Positions 16,699 through 25,578 of a stretch of 64,000 nucleotides of DNA are shown one piece after another (within the stretch, counting starts at the first letter, position 1; the number at the start of each line of letters is the position of its first letter). This stretch comes from Rossellomorea vietnamensis (GTDB lineage Bacteria > Bacillota > Bacilli > Bacillales > Bacillaceae_B), in NCBI RefSeq assembly GCF_025398035.1, contig NZ_CP104558.1, forward strand, positions 868,001 to 932,000, given 5' to 3'. The notes under the pieces are model-generated. The model did no database searches, was not told the DNA's origin, and saw nothing but the letters and a program-made list of their open reading frames with translations. A program made the translations under genes and the position numbers.

Positions 16699-17988
16699 TC
16701 ATGATTTAGGTACGACCTGACATACAGTAAATCGTTCTTCACTAATAATGGACTCCGCAACCGCCTGGATATCATCATATTTCAACGATTCAAGGGTAGG
16801 CACGACTTCAAATAAATCCATTTCATTGAAGGCATAGCGGGTAAATTGATTCGCAATATACTCAGGAGAGTTAATGGCACGCAAGAATGCACCAATCTTC
16901 TTCTTCTTCGTTCTCTCGAGACCCTCCTCATTAAAAAGAGATTCCCGTTTCGCTTTCAGAAGGAGCGATTGTACTTTCTCAGAGAGCTCATCCGGCTTTT
17001 CCGTATCTCCACCGACCGTAAGGAAACCAAAGCCATTTTCCTGTGTATAGTCATAATGGAATGTTTCATCGATCAATCCATCATTATATAGTTCGGAATA
17101 GTACGGTGAACTCTTTCCGAACAGCATATCAAGGAAAACATTCATGGAAAGCTCTTGTCTTAGCATTTCCCGACCCTGCTGGACTGGTTCCGGAGCTTTC
17201 AGACCAACGAGACATTTAGGACTTTGGACGTTCATCTTAAGGACCTGTTTTTTCTCCGCTACCGTTTCTGGTTCCTCTTCGAATTTACGCTTGATTTCAG
17301 GCATTTTTTCATACTCTTTCTTTTCCTGATTCGAACGGACCTGATTCATGATCTGTTCGGGATCGACTGACCCAACCACGAATAAGAGCATATTGCTTGG
17401 ATGGTAGAACGTATTATAACACTGATAGAGCATATCCTTTGTTATCGGGGTGATGGATTCGATCGTTCCTGCAATGTCGATCTTCACAGGATGATTTTTG
17501 TACATATTCTGGATGACCCCGAAGTATAATCGCCAATCCGGATTATCATCATACATGGTGATTTCCTGACCGATGATGCCTTTTTCCTTTTCCACCGTTT
17601 TCTCTGTGAAATACGGATCTTGAACGAAATCGATGAGTGTTTCTAAATTCCGTTCTACGTTGGTCGTACTCGAGAACAGATAAGCTGTCCTTGTAAAGGA
17701 AGTGAACGCATTGGCCGATGCCCCTTGCTTACTGAATTGCTGGAAGACATCCCCATCTTCTTTTTCAAACAGTTTATGCTCTAAGAAATGGGCGATTCCA
17801 TCGGGCACTTTCACAAATTCATCTTCATCCAAGGGGACAAAATGATTGTCGATGCTTCCATATTTCGTTGTAAATGTAGCATACGTCTTGTTGAAACCTT
17901 TTTTCGGGAGGATGTATACGTCCAAACCGTTAGACATTTTTTCATAATACAAATTTTCTTGTAATTGATCGAAGGAAATTTTCTTCAT
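16699..17988 (-). CDS. ymfH: M16 family metallopeptidase YmfH (active subunit)
   Basis: Insulinase-like zinc protease (429 aa). The inverted zinc motif HxxEH is intact as HFLEH at residues 67-71, with the distal Glu in KGIIGQE. The family usually works as a clam-shell dimer of one catalytic and one non-catalytic subunit; the adjacent ymfF encodes the latter. The start codon lies 2 nt after the ymfF stop, so translation is coupled. The physiological substrate is not known to me. It could act on a secreted or modified peptide, as the related AlbE/AlbF pair does. Confidence 0.9.
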   Translation of the reverse strand: MKKISFDQLQENLYYEKMSNGLDVYILPKKGFNKTYATFTTKYGSIDNHFVPLDEDEFVKVPDGIAHFLEHKLFEKEDGDVFQQFSKQGASANAFTSFTRTAYLFSSTTNVERNLETLIDFVQDPYFTEKTVEKEKGIIGQEITMYDDNPDWRLYFGVIQNMYKNHPVKIDIAGTIESITPITKDMLYQCYNTFYHPSNMLLFVVGSVDPEQIMNQVRSNQEKKEYEKMPEIKRKFEEEPETVAEKKQVLKMNVQSPKCLVGLKAPEPVQQGREMLRQELSMNVFLDMLFGKSSPYYSELYNDGLIDETFHYDYTQENGFGFLTVGGDTEKPDELSEKVQSLLLKAKRESLFNEEGLERTKKKKIGAFLRAINSPEYIANQFTRYAFNEMDLFEVVPTLESLKYDDIQAVAESIISEERFTVCQVVPKS

Positions 17989-17990
17989 CT

Positions 17991-19265
17991 TTATCCCTCC
18001 ATTCCTGTTAGAAAGTAAATCGTATCAAGTTCAACTTTATTTGCGGCTTTTACGATATCTTCTTTTGTTGTCTTTTCAATCTCATCCAACCAATGTTTCA
18101 GGTCGATTTCTTCATGAGCTACGGCATTATGGTAAAGAACTTCGACCAACCCTCTTGAGGTATCGATGGTTTCAAGAAGCTGGTTACGGATGACCGCTTT
18201 TGTCTGGTCGATTTCCCCATCCGTGAAGTCTCCATCCTTCATCGCCTGGAGCTGTTCGTTGATGATTCCTACCGCTTGATCATACTTTTCAAATTCGATA
18301 CCGGACATTACCATCAATAAACCTTTATGACTTTCGAGGCGGCTCGCTGCATAATATGCGAGGCTCGCTTTCTCCCTCACATTGATGAACAATTTGGAAT
18401 GGGAGAAGCCACCGAATATACCATTGAATACTTGAAGAGCGAAATAATCATCATCGCCATATTGAGTATGTGTACGGTAGCCCATGTTCAGCTTCCCTTG
18501 TTTCACATCCTGTTTCTCTTTTACGACGTTTTCATTTTCCTTTTGCTTCACAAGGGAAGCATCCACTTGTTGAGGAGTACGTTCATTCAATTGGAGTAAT
18601 CGATCACAGAGGCTTTCAACCTCTTTAACATCGACATCACCGATCACATAAAGATCAAACTGATCTTCCGCCATCACTTTTTGATAATATTCATATAAAC
18701 TCTTCGCAGTAGTGGACTCCACTTCTTCACTTACACCGTTTACATGGAGGGCGAAACGTTCACCTTTACACATTTCTTCCACCAGTCGTGAATTGGCATA
18801 GCGCATTTTATCGTCATACACTGCTTGGATTCTAACCTTTTGGTTCCGTTTTTCTTTTTCGACTGTTTTCTTGTCAAACTCGTTATTTTCAACATGAGGG
18901 TTCTGAAGGACATCTGCAAGGAATTCGATTCCTTTTTGAAGCAGCGGTTCAGAATCCTTCAAAAACTTTTCGTTGGCGATTTCAACAGACATACTGACCA
19001 CATGGTACTCACCTTTTTTACCTAAATCCACAAAGAAGTTCGCTCCATATAACTCATCCAGATGGGAGCGTAACTCCGTAGTGCTCTGATAGGTCTTCGT
19101 GCTGCTCTGCATCACATGGGGCAGCAATCCCCGTAAAGTGACTGTTTCGGGGTCGAGGGGGGCTTTCATCTTTAATACGAGGCTATTGGTTTTATACTTA
19201 TCCGTTTGAACGATATGTAGCGTGTAACCAGGCTTCTTCTTCACTATTTCGTTAATGGCTGTCAT
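17991..19265 (-). CDS. ymfF: M16 family peptidase-like protein YmfF (non-catalytic subunit)
   Basis: Insulinase-superfamily protein (424 aa) partnered with YmfH. The position of the zinc motif reads HVMQS (residues 50-54) instead of HxxEH, so it cannot bind zinc in the usual way. It probably supplies the second half of the substrate chamber. AAGGAGGACGGTACG sets the ATG at 19265; the frame continues 15 codons upstream without a better site. It is the first gene of ymfF-H-I-J, with its own promoter about 85 nt upstream. Confidence 0.9.
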   Translation of the reverse strand: MTAINEIVKKKPGYTLHIVQTDKYKTNSLVLKMKAPLDPETVTLRGLLPHVMQSSTKTYQSTTELRSHLDELYGANFFVDLGKKGEYHVVSMSVEIANEKFLKDSEPLLQKGIEFLADVLQNPHVENNEFDKKTVEKEKRNQKVRIQAVYDDKMRYANSRLVEEMCKGERFALHVNGVSEEVESTTAKSLYEYYQKVMAEDQFDLYVIGDVDVKEVESLCDRLLQLNERTPQQVDASLVKQKENENVVKEKQDVKQGKLNMGYRTHTQYGDDDYFALQVFNGIFGGFSHSKLFINVREKASLAYYAASRLESHKGLLMVMSGIEFEKYDQAVGIINEQLQAMKDGDFTDGEIDQTKAVIRNQLLETIDTSRGLVEVLYHNAVAHEEIDLKHWLDEIEKTTKEDIVKAANKVELDTIYFLTGMEG

Positions 19266-19348
19266 CGTACCGTCCTCCTTAGGTCCATACTTCCATCGAT
19301 TTACATGCAAAATTAATAAACACCCTTATTGTGCGGTATTTATGTATA

Positions 19349-19378
19349 ACTATACATGTAGAGAGAGATTGATTTCAA
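19349..19378 (-). promoter_or_regulatory. Promoter of ymfF operon
   Basis: Minus-strand TTGAAA (19373-19378), an 18-nt spacer and TATAGT (19349-19354), about 85 nt before the ymfF start. Confidence 0.55.
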
Positions 19379-19483
19379 GCATCTTCCTCTGTTGGTAAAA
19401 TACACTTTTGAATAAACCATTATATGCATATGGATTTCCCTTTATGTTTGAATCAAAAACCATTTCAAACGCAGTGTAAACGA

Positions 19484-19518
19484 AGAAAAAGGATACCCCT
19501 ATTTTCAGGATATCCTTT
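19484..19518 (-). terminator. Terminator of the nup operon
   Basis: AAAGGATA pairs with TATCCTTT, with inner ATCCT/AGGGG pairing, followed by TTTTTCTTCG on the minus strand, downstream of nupQ. Confidence 0.8.
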
Positions 19519-19536
19519 CACTTATTCTCGATTCTT

Positions 19537-20496
19537 TTAACGGTTTCCTTTGATATATGGTGTACCAAGAGCTTTAGGAGCATCTGCACGACCGATGAAG
19601 CCGGTTAGTGCCAGGATGGTAAGCACATATGGCGCAATCAATAGGAATACACTTGGGATGTTTTCAAACAATGGGATACTGGATCCGATGATACTTAAAC
19701 TTTGGGCGAATCCGAAGAACAGGGCCGCTCCCATGGCTCCAAGTGGATGCCATTTCCCGAAGATCAAGGCTGCAAGGGCCATGAACCCCTGTCCACTGAT
19801 CGTTGCATGGCTGAAGTCCGAGGAAATCGCCTGGGCGTATACTCCCCCGCCGACACCTGCAAAAGCACCGGAAATGATGACACCGATATAGCGCATTTTC
19901 GTTACATTGATTCCCATTGTGTCTGCTGCCATAGGATGCTCACCTACAGAACGTAATCTTAGACCGAACGGGGTTTTGAACATAATGAACCAAACGATGA
20001 AAGATACAAGAATCGCAACGAATGGCGGCCAATATGTGTTGGAAAAGAAGATATCTCCAATGACCGGGATTCTGTGAAGCAAAGGAACATCGACTTTCCC
20101 AAATCCTTCAGAGATGATATCCGTTTGACCCTTTCCATAGATACGTTTGACCAAGAAAAGAGTCAATCCGACTGCCAGCAAGTTGATGGCCACACCTGAT
20201 ACAACCTGGTCAGCCCTGAATGTAATGGAAGCAACGGCATGCAGGATAGCAAGCAGTCCACCCATCACCATGGCCACAAGGAGCGCGACCCAAGGAGTCG
20301 CTGCACCGAAAGTATCTGCAAAAGCAAGGTTGAATACAATACTTGAAAATGCACCGATGACCATAAGGCCTTCGAGTCCAATATTTACTACACCTGAACG
20401 CTCTGAGAACGCTCCTCCCAAAGCAGTGAAAATAAGTGGTGTTGCCCAAAGCAAGGTTGATGGGATGAGTATTGTCAAAATATCAATAAAACCCAC
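19537..20496 (-). CDS. nupQ: Nucleoside ABC transporter permease NupQ
   Basis: Polytopic membrane permease (319 aa) of the BPD_transp_2 (LivM/RbsC-like) family. Many hydrophobic helices are present, together with the conserved coupling region (SVGEHPMAADTMGINVTKMRY near 200). With NupP it forms the channel of the guanosine/nucleoside importer known as NupNOPQ in B. subtilis. It starts directly after the nupP stop and is the last gene of the operon. Substrate assignment rests on homology. Confidence 0.92.
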   Translation of the reverse strand: MGFIDILTILIPSTLLWATPLIFTALGGAFSERSGVVNIGLEGLMVIGAFSSIVFNLAFADTFGAATPWVALLVAMVMGGLLAILHAVASITFRADQVVSGVAINLLAVGLTLFLVKRIYGKGQTDIISEGFGKVDVPLLHRIPVIGDIFFSNTYWPPFVAILVSFIVWFIMFKTPFGLRLRSVGEHPMAADTMGINVTKMRYIGVIISGAFAGVGGGVYAQAISSDFSHATISGQGFMALAALIFGKWHPLGAMGAALFFGFAQSLSIIGSSIPLFENIPSVFLLIAPYVLTILALTGFIGRADAPKALGTPYIKGNR

Positions 20497-21546
20497 TTAT
20501 TTCACCCCCTTTTTACTAAATCGTTGAATCAGATAACGGATCATATAACCAGATGCTACAAAGAAAATGATAAGGGCAATAATAATATCTACCAGTTCAT
20601 TTGGTATTCCTGCATCGAGAGGCATATTCAGTGCCCCTACTTTAAGTCCTCCAAATAGAAGGGCGGCGAACACTACTCCGATGGCCGCATTACCACCAAG
20701 AAGGGCTACAGCGATCCCATCGAATCCGACACCTGTGAATCCTCCCTTGATTGAAGCATAGCCGAATGTGCCAAGGCCTTCCATCGCTCCAGCAAGTCCG
20801 GCAAACGCTCCAGAGATGACCATGGACAGGATGATGTTCCCATTCACGTTCATACCGGCGTATTGTGACGCATGCTGGTTGAATCCTACAGAACGCAGCT
20901 CATATCCACGCGTTGTCTTTTCAAGCAGGAACCACATGATGAATACACATGCAAGGGCGATGAAAATCCCCCAGTGCAATCGGGAGTAATCTGTCAAACT
21001 TTCAAAGAAAGGAGACTTCAATGAAGCTGTATCCGCAATCATATCTGTACGATCTTTACGGTCAGTAATGACATCACGGATAATGGCATTTGTCACGTGA
21101 AGTGCAATATAGTTCATCATAATCGTGACAATGACTTCATGTACGCGGAATTTCGCTTTAAGAAGTCCAGGTATAAAGCCCCATAGCGCCCCTGCTAATG
21201 CGGCAGCAATGATGGCAAGGGGTAAATGTATCAGCTTAGGTAAATCATCAAAGGCAACCCCTACCCAGACAGCGGCAAGCCAACCCACAATCAATTGACC
21301 TTCCACACCGATGTTAAAGAGACCCGTTCTAAATGCGAAGGCAACAGCCAGTCCTGCTAAAATATATGGTGTGACCTGACGGATCGTTTCTCCTACATAA
21401 TAGATCTCCCCGAAGATCCCATTCCATAATGCAGCGTATCCTGCAATCGGGTCATACCCACTCACCAGCATGATGATCGTTCCGACAATGATACCTAAAA
21501 GGACTGAGATTACCGGGATTAATATATTTGTTAAGCGGTTAGACAT
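20497..21546 (-). CDS. nupP: Nucleoside ABC transporter permease NupP
   Basis: Second permease subunit (349 aa) of the same importer, with an N-terminal signal-anchor-like helix (about 10-30) and about nine further hydrophobic segments. The coupling motif YELRSVGFNQHASQYAGMN near 225-243 resembles that of NupQ (LRSVGEHPMAA), reflecting ancient duplication. Its start overlaps the end of nupO by 8 nt, which indicates translational coupling. It does not differ from its neighbours in composition. Confidence 0.92.
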   Translation of the reverse strand: MSNRLTNILIPVISVLLGIIVGTIIMLVSGYDPIAGYAALWNGIFGEIYYVGETIRQVTPYILAGLAVAFAFRTGLFNIGVEGQLIVGWLAAVWVGVAFDDLPKLIHLPLAIIAAALAGALWGFIPGLLKAKFRVHEVIVTIMMNYIALHVTNAIIRDVITDRKDRTDMIADTASLKSPFFESLTDYSRLHWGIFIALACVFIMWFLLEKTTRGYELRSVGFNQHASQYAGMNVNGNIILSMVISGAFAGLAGAMEGLGTFGYASIKGGFTGVGFDGIAVALLGGNAAIGVVFAALLFGGLKVGALNMPLDAGIPNELVDIIIALIIFFVASGYMIRYLIQRFSKKGVK

Positions 21547-23074
21547 GTGATTCCCCTCCCGTTTCCTTCCTTCTCGAACCGGCCATTAGTAATCCAAGCT
21601 CTTGTTCGGTCGTTTCTTTTGGATTGACAACGGCGACAATCGCTCCTTCATATATAACCGCAATCCGGTCACTTACATTCATGATTTCATCCAGTTCAAA
21701 TGATAGGAGCAGAACTGCTTTCCCATTGTCCCTTTGTTCAATCAGGCGCTTATGGATAAACTCGATGGCTCCAACGTCAAGACCCCTGGTCGGCTGAGCC
21801 GCTATCAATAAATCCGGATCTCTATCTACTTCGCGGCCAATGATTGCTTTTTGCTGATTCCCCCCGGACAAAGCACGGGCAAGGGTGAATTCTGATGGAG
21901 TCCTGACATCAAATTCCGCTATCAATTTTCTTGCCTGATTGTAAATATTTTTGTAACTAAGTACCCCTTTATTGGAATACGGTTTCTGGTAATAGGTCTG
22001 AAGGACCATATTTTCCCCGATAGGAAAATCAAGTACAAGGCCATGTTTATGCCTATCCTGAGGAATATGACCTACACCTGACTCATAAATTTTACGGGGT
22101 TTCATATTTGCGATTTCTTTTCCATTCAGTTTGATTGAACCACTGTCGACTTTATGAAGACCCGTGATGGCCTCAATCAGCTCACTTTGTCCATTTCCAT
22201 CCACGCCGGCTATACCAAGGATTTCCCCTGCTTTCACCTCAAGGTTCAGGTCCTTTACAACTGGGACATTTCGCTGGTCTTTTACGTTTAAGTCACGAAC
22301 CTCGAGAACATTATCACTAGGTGTGGCTTCTTTCTTTTCTGTTTTGAATGTGACTTCACGCCCCACCATCAGGCTGGCAAGGTGATTCGGATCCGTTTCT
22401 GTGACCTTCACTGTGCCGATCCCTTTCCCTTTTCTGATAACGGTTACATTATCACACACTTCCATAATTTCTTTAAGCTTGTGAGTGATAAGGATGATTG
22501 ATTTACCTTCTTTAATCAGAGTTTTCATGATTTGAATCAGTTCTTTGATCTCTTGAGGAGTCAATACAGCGGTCGGTTCATCAAAGATCAGGATTTCTGC
22601 TCCACGATAAAGTGTCTTTAATATTTCCACACGCTGCTGCATACCTACTGAAATTTCTGAAATTTTAGCGTTTGGATCTACTTTCAGACCATACCTTTCA
22701 GAAATATCCCGAATATCTTTTTCAGCTTTTTTAATATCCACAGTTGCACCGGATTTCGGCTCTCTTCCGAGAATGATATTCTCCGTTACAGTGAATGTAT
22801 CAACGAGCATAAAATGCTGATGAACCATCCCGATTCCAAGATCATTGGCGATGTTCGGATTGGTAATATTCACCTTTTGCCCTTTTACACGGATTTCTCC
22901 CTGCTCAGGCTGGTATAAGCCGAATAACACGTTCATTAATGTCGACTTACCTGCTCCATTTTCACCAAGAAGCGCATGAATTTCACCTTTTTTGAGCTGG
23001 AGGGTTATGTTGTCATTTGCTACGATGCCTGGGAATTCTTTACGGATATTCAGCATCTCAATTACATAATCCAT
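21539..23074 (-). CDS. nupO: Nucleoside ABC transporter ATP-binding protein NupO
   Basis: Duplicated ATPase (511 aa) typical of carbohydrate/nucleoside uptake systems. The first domain has Walker A GENGAGKST (about 37-45), signature ISVGMQQR and FDEPTAVL. The second has the intact signature LSGGNQQK, but its Walker A is degenerate (GVDGNGQSE, with Gln in place of the Lys), as usual in this subfamily, so ATP is mainly hydrolysed by the first half. It energises import by NupP-NupQ. It follows nupN after a 209-nt gap holding a GC-rich hairpin. Confidence 0.93.
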   Translation of the reverse strand: MDYVIEMLNIRKEFPGIVANDNITLQLKKGEIHALLGENGAGKSTLMNVLFGLYQPEQGEIRVKGQKVNITNPNIANDLGIGMVHQHFMLVDTFTVTENIILGREPKSGATVDIKKAEKDIRDISERYGLKVDPNAKISEISVGMQQRVEILKTLYRGAEILIFDEPTAVLTPQEIKELIQIMKTLIKEGKSIILITHKLKEIMEVCDNVTVIRKGKGIGTVKVTETDPNHLASLMVGREVTFKTEKKEATPSDNVLEVRDLNVKDQRNVPVVKDLNLEVKAGEILGIAGVDGNGQSELIEAITGLHKVDSGSIKLNGKEIANMKPRKIYESGVGHIPQDRHKHGLVLDFPIGENMVLQTYYQKPYSNKGVLSYKNIYNQARKLIAEFDVRTPSEFTLARALSGGNQQKAIIGREVDRDPDLLIAAQPTRGLDVGAIEFIHKRLIEQRDNGKAVLLLSFELDEIMNVSDRIAVIYEGAIVAVVNPKETTEQELGLLMAGSRRKETGGESHV

Positions 23075-23124
23075 TTCTAATCACTCCTTGCATAGACTAG
23101 GGATATTTATCTAGTAGTTAGAGG

Positions 23125-23132
23125 TCAGACCT
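23125..23132. promoter_or_regulatory. Possible YmfC half-operator in nupN-nupO gap
   Basis: TCAGACCT, within the near-palindrome AGGTCAGACCT (23122-23132), repeats eight bases of the candidate YmfC operator at 25181-25198. It lies about 50 nt upstream of the nupO start. Short matches can be chance. Confidence 0.3.
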
Positions 23133-23239
23133 TCACTACTCAGAAAAAAAAGGGTTTCCCCGAATAAAAATCTAAATGAAAGATAGAAATTTTCTATACT
23201 TCAATTAAATTTCTATTAATATATCAACCTATTTTCAGG

Positions 23240-23270
23240 AGGATAAGCGGCCGGATATCCCCGGCCACTC
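23240..23270 (-). terminator. GC-rich hairpin between nupN and nupO
   Basis: GTGGCCGG pairs with CCGGCCGC around a 6-nt loop just after the nupN stop. There is no T-run, so it is more likely an mRNA stabiliser or partial attenuator that raises NupN over the rest of the operon. Confidence 0.5.
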
Positions 23271-23283
23271 CCTTCTTGTTCAA

Positions 23284-24378
23284 TTAGTTAGCTGAGAAAG
23301 CTTCCGCATCTTTAATAGATTCTGGAACTTTTACGTCTCCGCTAGTAATCTTTTCTTTCCATTCATCTACTTTTTTCATGACTTCATCTTTATTGGAAAG
23401 TTCGTCATTTAATTCAGCAAGTCCTACGCCATCTTCTTTAAGTCCGTAAAGGATTTGCTCCCCACCAGGGAAATTTCCTTCTTTCGCTTTAGTGGAAAGA
23501 TCCACTACTGCGTTATCAACGCGCTTAAGTGCCGATGTAAGGATGATATTATGATCTCCTACTTTACCTTCTGCTGATTGGTCGGAGTCAACACCGATTG
23601 CCCAAAGTTCACGTGAAGGATCTTTTTCTTTCAGGTCACGTGCTTCTTTGAATAATCCATTACCCGTTCCACCAGCTGCGTGGAAGATTACGTCAACATC
23701 TTGAGTATACATTTTTGATGCGATTGTTTGTCCAAGTTCAGCTTTGTCGAATGCACCCGCATAGTCTGCAACGATTTCTGCATCAGGATTGACCGCTTTA
23801 ACACCAGCAATGAAACCAGCGTGGAAGCGTTCGATAACCGGAATTTCCATACCACCGATGAATCCGATTTTGTTCGTTTTAGTCGCAAGTCCTGCTGTCA
23901 CTCCAGCAAGGAAGGAAGCTTCCTGCTCTTTGAACATGATGCTTGCAACGTTTGGTTGATCGACAACAGCATCAACGATTGCGAAGTGTGAATCTTTTTG
24001 TTGTTGTGCAATTTCAGTGATTGCACCTTCCATAAGGAAACCGATACCATATACTAAGTCAAAATCTTGACGAGCTAATTTGTTTAAGTTCGTAGCATAG
24101 TCAGCATCTGATTGTGACTGTAAGTAGTCAAATCCATCTTTACCTTTTTCCAAGTCGTTCTCTTTACCGAAGGCTTTCAGACCTTCCCATGCTGATTGGT
24201 TGAAAGACTTATCATCTACTCCACCAACATCTGTAACCATTGCTACTGTAAATTGATCTTCTTTCTTGCCATCGCCACTAGATGCACCTTCTTTGTCCTC
24301 GCTTGTTCCACAAGCACCTAATAATGTACCTGCTGCCAGAACAAATGATAACGCTAAACCGAATTTACGTTTTTTCAC
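23284..24378 (-). CDS. nupN: Nucleoside-binding lipoprotein NupN (BMP family)
   Basis: Substrate-binding lipoprotein (364 aa) of the basic membrane protein (BMP/PnrA) family. A lipoprotein signal peptide with lipobox LLGAC places the lipidated Cys at residue 23. A Gly/Ser/Asp/Glu/Lys-rich tether follows, then a periplasmic-binding-protein fold beginning [20 protein letters not shown]. It captures nucleosides outside the membrane for NupOPQ. The start is GTG, preceded by GGGGG 8 nt upstream. It sits 50 nt after the ymfC stop and belongs to the same transcript. Confidence 0.93.
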   Translation of the reverse strand: MKKRKFGLALSFVLAAGTLLGACGTSEDKEGASSGDGKKEDQFTVAMVTDVGGVDDKSFNQSAWEGLKAFGKENDLEKGKDGFDYLQSQSDADYATNLNKLARQDFDLVYGIGFLMEGAITEIAQQQKDSHFAIVDAVVDQPNVASIMFKEQEASFLAGVTAGLATKTNKIGFIGGMEIPVIERFHAGFIAGVKAVNPDAEIVADYAGAFDKAELGQTIASKMYTQDVDVIFHAAGGTGNGLFKEARDLKEKDPSRELWAIGVDSDQSAEGKVGDHNIILTSALKRVDNAVVDLSTKAKEGNFPGGEQILYGLKEDGVGLAELNDELSNKDEVMKKVDEWKEKITSGDVKVPESIKDAEAFSAN

Positions 24379-24428
24379 CTAGAGTACCCCCTATTATTGT
24401 AATAAATTAGTAGTAAGATGGATTGCTG

Positions 24429-25154
24429 TTATACGCGCTTTCTTAATACCTGGAAGCTAAATTTGTCTGATCTGAAGTAGTTTACGGAATAAAGGATCGG
24501 CTCATCGTTTTCATCAAAATGCATTTGCTTCAGAACGAGTAAGGCCGTTTCCGGCTCGCAATTTAGAATAGGGGAGATTTTATCGTGATATCCCATTGGT
24601 TCAATTTGTGCGACCGCGTGGGTAATTCTCTTATTCTCCCGTTTTTCTAAAACAGTGAAAATCGAATTATCCTCATGTGTGAAATTCCTCGGCATGACTT
24701 TCTCAGGAATTTTGTCCACACAATATACAACCGGTTCCCCGTTTGCCGTTCGAACCCTTTCAATGAGGATCACGTCGTCCTCTTCATTGCAAGTAAACCT
24801 CTTCACATCATCCTCAGTAGCTTCTTGAGTTGTTGAGCTTAAGAAAATGGTCCCTGGCTCCATACCAGCCTGCTTGATCATGTTCGTTACACTGTTCAGC
24901 TGCTCTATACCAGAAGTGAAGAGCGGCTTGGCGTTTACAAATGTACCTACACCATGACGTCGTACGATGACACTTTCTTCCTCAAGAATCCTGAGAGCTT
25001 CCCTAAGAGTAGCCCTACTTACACCTAATTGTTTGGAAAGATCGAATTCAGATGGGAGTTTTTCTTTTTCTTTGTAAATTCCCGCCTCGATATCCTTCTT
25101 CAAACGGTCAATTACTTGTAAGTATAAATGCCGATTGTCTGTTTTTATTGTCAC
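24429..25154 (-). CDS. ymfC: GntR/HutC-family transcriptional regulator (YmfC type)
   Basis: Repressor-like regulator (241 aa). The GntR winged HTH spans about residues 8-75 ([23 protein letters not shown]). A UTRA ligand-binding domain covers the rest and is expected to sense a small metabolite. Its position at the head of nupN-O-P-Q suggests nucleoside control. The start is uncertain: the frame opens with three GTG codons at 25169-25161, which also look like a GGTGGTGG ribosome binding site for the GTG at 25154 chosen here. A perfect 8-bp-arm palindrome lies just upstream and is a likely operator. Confidence 0.85.
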   Translation of the reverse strand: MTIKTDNRHLYLQVIDRLKKDIEAGIYKEKEKLPSEFDLSKQLGVSRATLREALRILEEESVIVRRHGVGTFVNAKPLFTSGIEQLNSVTNMIKQAGMEPGTIFLSSTTQEATEDDVKRFTCNEEDDVILIERVRTANGEPVVYCVDKIPEKVMPRNFTHEDNSIFTVLEKRENKRITHAVAQIEPMGYHDKISPILNCEPETALLVLKQMHFDENDEPILYSVNYFRSDKFSFQVLRKRV

Positions 25155-25180
25155 TGGAACCACCACCACATTTTCTCAAG

Positions 25181-25198
25181 ACATCAGACCTCTGATGT
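25181..25198. promoter_or_regulatory. Candidate YmfC operator
   Basis: ACATCAGACCTCTGATGT is a perfect inverted repeat with 8-bp arms and a CC centre, lying 12-30 nt upstream of the ymfC start region and downstream of a TATAGT -10 (about 25230). This is the expected place for autorepression. Binding by YmfC is inferred. Confidence 0.55.
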
Positions 25199-25430
25199 AT
25201 ATCTTTCCTACTAATCGAAAATACTATAACACTTTTCTTTTGATAAAGGAATAGCATTGTGTGATTTTGTCGAAAAAAATGATTAGAATGACAATTTAAA
25301 ATCCTTTTCTGTAAAAAAATTGAAAAAATCGTTGATTAAATGGGCCTAAATGGGATATATTAACTACTTTTTTACAGTGGTACCGTTTTCCGTTATCATT
25401 TTTTACATACTCTAAACAAAGGCATTACAT

Positions 25431-25445
25431 TTGTAAACGCTTTTA
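25431..25445. promoter_or_regulatory. cre-like site 1
   Basis: TTGTAAACGCTTTTA matches the CcpA consensus WTGNAANCGNWNNCW except at one position. It is about 280 nt upstream of ymfC. Confidence 0.35.
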
Positions 25446-25485
25446 ATAGTATAACACATTCGTGGATAAACCCGCATTCCTTTCG

Positions 25486-25501
25486 TTAAAGCGTTTTCAA
25501 A
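25486..25501. promoter_or_regulatory. cre-like site 2
   Basis: The minus strand reads TTGAAAACGCTTTAA, again one mismatch from the CcpA consensus, and is 40 nt from site 1. Two near-matches in a gene-free gap suggest catabolite control of the ymfC-nup operon, but this is unproven. Confidence 0.35.
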
Positions 25502-25527
25502 CGGGATATTTCCCTCATTTCCCTAAC

Positions 25528-25574
25528 AAAAAAAGGCATGGTACCCCATTCAATTAGAATAGAGTAACACACCT
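25528..25574 (-). terminator. Terminator after spoIIIE
   Basis: An imperfect hairpin (AAGG...TTACTC...ATT pairing with GAAT...GGGTA...CCTT) followed by TTTTTTTGTTAGG on the minus strand, directly after the spoIIIE stop. Confidence 0.65.
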
Positions 25575-25578
25575 TGGA

